Shown here piece after piece: positions 62,819-64,000 of a stretch of 64,000 nt of DNA (the stretch's first letter is position 1; each line of letters starts with the position of its first letter). Below the pieces are notes generated by a model that saw nothing but the letters and a program-made list of their open reading frames with translations, was not told the origin of the DNA and searched no databases. The translations under genes were made by a program, and so were the position numbers. Source of the DNA: JANNPJ01 sp965200525 (GTDB lineage: Bacteria > Actinomycetota > Actinomycetes > Actinomycetales > Kineosporiaceae); assembly GCA_965200525.1 (NCBI GenBank), contig OZ241368.1:7280422-7344421 (forward strand), read 5' to 3'.

Positions 62819-63445
62819 CTACTGCCCGCCGGCGTCGGGGGCCGCGCAGCTCTCGACCATCTGGTCCCACAGGGTGCCCCGCACGACCAGCGGCCGGGTC
62901 GAGGACCGCCGGCCGCCGTCGGCCGTGCGCACACTCACCCGCAGGTCGACGGTCGCGCCGCGAGCGTAGGTGCGGCAGTCGATGACCAGGTCCACGTCCA
63001 CGGGCTGGGCCGTGCCGACCGGCACGACCTTGCCGTGGGCATCACCGTTCAGCGTGATTCCCCTGGTCCGGGCCGAGATGCGCCCGAGCTTGATCGGCAG
63101 GGGGCCGGCGTTGATCACGCGGATCCCGCTCTGGAAGGTGTACGTGTCGTCCCCGCCACTGGCACCGCCCACGTACCCGTCTCCCGGAACACTGACGAAC
63201 ACCGCCACGTCGGCCCGCCGGCTCCGCCAGTTCCACAGGCCGTCCCCGGCCCGGGTCAGACCCGCCGCCACCAGGGCGATCACCACCGCCAGGAGTACGA
63301 CTCGCCCCCGCGGCGCGGAGACCACCCGCATCGACCATTGGCGCCGGCGCTCGCGCCAGGGAATCCGGCCCGGTCCCTCGGCCCGGTGACCGTCCCCGCC
63401 GGGGTCGGCGTCGTCCAGATCCAGCTCGGGGATGTCATGGGCCAT
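62819..63445 (-). CDS. Membrane-anchored protein with external beta domain (208 aa)
   Basis: The N-terminal ~45 residues are acidic, then basic (PWRERRRQWSMRVV), before one membrane helix (VVLLAVVIALVAAGLTRAG). The remaining ~130 residues, with ADVAVFVSVPGDGYVGG and IRVINAGPLPIKLGRISART, form a beta-rich external domain with two cysteines (LVIDCRTYARGA; ESCAAPDAGGQ). No family is recognised. It is convergent with the ArsR-like gene (7-base gap). Confidence 0.7.
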   Translation of the reverse strand: MAHDIPELDLDDADPGGDGHRAEGPGRIPWRERRRQWSMRVVSAPRGRVVLLAVVIALVAAGLTRAGDGLWNWRSRRADVAVFVSVPGDGYVGGASGGDDTYTFQSGIRVINAGPLPIKLGRISARTRGITLNGDAHGKVVPVGTAQPVDVDLVIDCRTYARGATVDLRVSVRTADGGRRSSTRPLVVRGTLWDQMVESCAAPDAGGQ

Positions 63446-63631
63446 GAGGTCATCCTGGACCAGGGCCCGCCGGAGGCTGGTGCGGTGGCCCCCCGGCGGG
63501 TCGCGATCTCCGGGGGACGCCGTTCCCGGGACCTTCGACCCTGTCGGGGCCGAGAACGCCGCCCTAGGCTGCGCGTCTCGCACCGGCTTCCCGGCTCGCG
63601 AGGCACTCCCCGCCGCAGAGCCGAGGTCATC

Positions 63632-64000
63632 GTGAGGGCTCGAGTCCATCCCCTGGTCGTGCTGATCGCCGACGACGACGCCGGCGACGTCCTGCTGCTG
63701 GAGGATGCCCTGGAGAGCAGCGGCCACGCCCAGCACATCCATGTCACCCGCGACGGGCAGGAGGCGGTCGAGTTCCTGCGCCGGATCGGCAAGTACGCCG
63801 GTGCTCCACGCCCTGACGTGGTGTTCCTGGACCTGAACATGCCCCGCAAGAACGGGCAGCAGGTGCTGGCCGAGATCAAGTCCGACCCCCTGCTGGCCAG
63901 CATCCCGATCCTGGTCTTCACCACCTCTCAGGACCCTGAGGACATCCGCCTGGCGTACTACCAGCACGCCAACGTCTACGTGACGAAGCCGATCAACCTC
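63632..64000 (+). CDS. CheY-like response regulator (Rcp1 type), 3' end outside window
   Basis: The frame is open from GTG 63632 to the window end (123 codons). It is a receiver domain with the acidic pocket IADDDAGD, phosphoacceptor Asp in VVFLDLNMPRKNG, the Thr in PILVFTTSQDPEDI and the Lys in VYVTKPINL. The longer loop after the first Asp pair and the RKNG turn are typical of Rcp1-like regulators paired with phytochrome or hybrid kinases. About 20 residues of the domain are missing at the right edge. GAGG lies just upstream of the GTG. Confidence 0.88.
   Translation, partial: MRARVHPLVVLIADDDAGDVLLLEDALESSGHAQHIHVTRDGQEAVEFLRRIGKYAGAPRPDVVFLDLNMPRKNGQQVLAEIKSDPLLASIPILVFTTSQDPEDIRLAYYQHANVYVTKPINL

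Overview
The window is high-GC DNA (roughly 70 % G+C) with short intergenic gaps, many ATGA/GTGA stop-start overlaps and GTG starts, which points to an actinomycete. Two methyl-accepting chemotaxis proteins and two GGDEF proteins suggest a motile genus (Kineosporiaceae or Actinoplanes-like); the genus cannot be fixed from this sequence. No rRNA, tRNA, CRISPR array or intact insertion sequence was seen.

Left end (1-17 kb): a secondary-metabolite cluster. A minus-strand operon with mostly overlapping genes encodes a salicylate synthase, a ketosynthase-III-like acyltransferase, an aryl-AMP ligase, an aryl carrier protein, an amidohydrolase, a short-chain dehydrogenase, a PhzD-type isochorismatase and a PhzE-type aminodeoxyisochorismate synthase. 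PhzE, PhzD and the dehydrogenase should make 3-hydroxyanthranilate, and the MbtI-type enzyme should make salicylate. The ligase, carrier, KS-III and amidohydrolase set matches the logic of benzoxazole antibiotics such as caboxamycin, A33853 and nataxazole. A converging plus-strand arm carries a second acyl-AMP ligase (cut by the window edge), a drug-efflux MFS pump and a flavin hydroxylase. Upstream sit a LuxR-type response regulator and an unusual histidine kinase with two fused kinase modules, the second of which has lost its phosphoacceptor His.

Middle (17-50 kb): mixed chromosomal genes. These include a DinB-like protein, an iron-sulfur photolyase-related protein, an MFS exporter and a MoxR/DUF58/transglutaminase operon followed by three membrane-anchored proteins that seem to share an extracytoplasmic domain. 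Then come diguanylate cyclases, chemoreceptors, a SAM methyltransferase preceded by a dense GGATCC palindrome cluster, a secreted GH27 alpha-galactosidase with a ricin-type lectin domain, a CPA1 antiporter, a DUF4143 gene remnant, a Ser/Thr kinase and several small regulator/enzyme pairs. At 39.6-42.2 kb lies a three-gene cassette: a 95-residue Asp/Gly/Ala-rich peptide with three near-identical 27-residue repeats, a JmjC/cupin-type Fe(II)/2-oxoglutarate oxygenase whose GTG directly follows the peptide stop codon, and a sucrase/ferredoxin-like iron-sulfur protein. I regard this as the best candidate for an undescribed peptide-modification system.

Right end (50-64 kb): a soluble di-iron (propane/phenol-type) monooxygenase operon, mimA-mimB-mimC-mimD, then two small reading frames, a dedicated GroEL and an Nramp metal transporter with overlapping start. 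It is transcribed divergently from an AcoR-like activator that lacks the sigma-54 GAFTGA loop. A single-domain XdhC/CoxI protein, an MFS pump with a divergent ArsR-like repressor, a membrane protein and the 5' part of a CheY-like response regulator finish the window.
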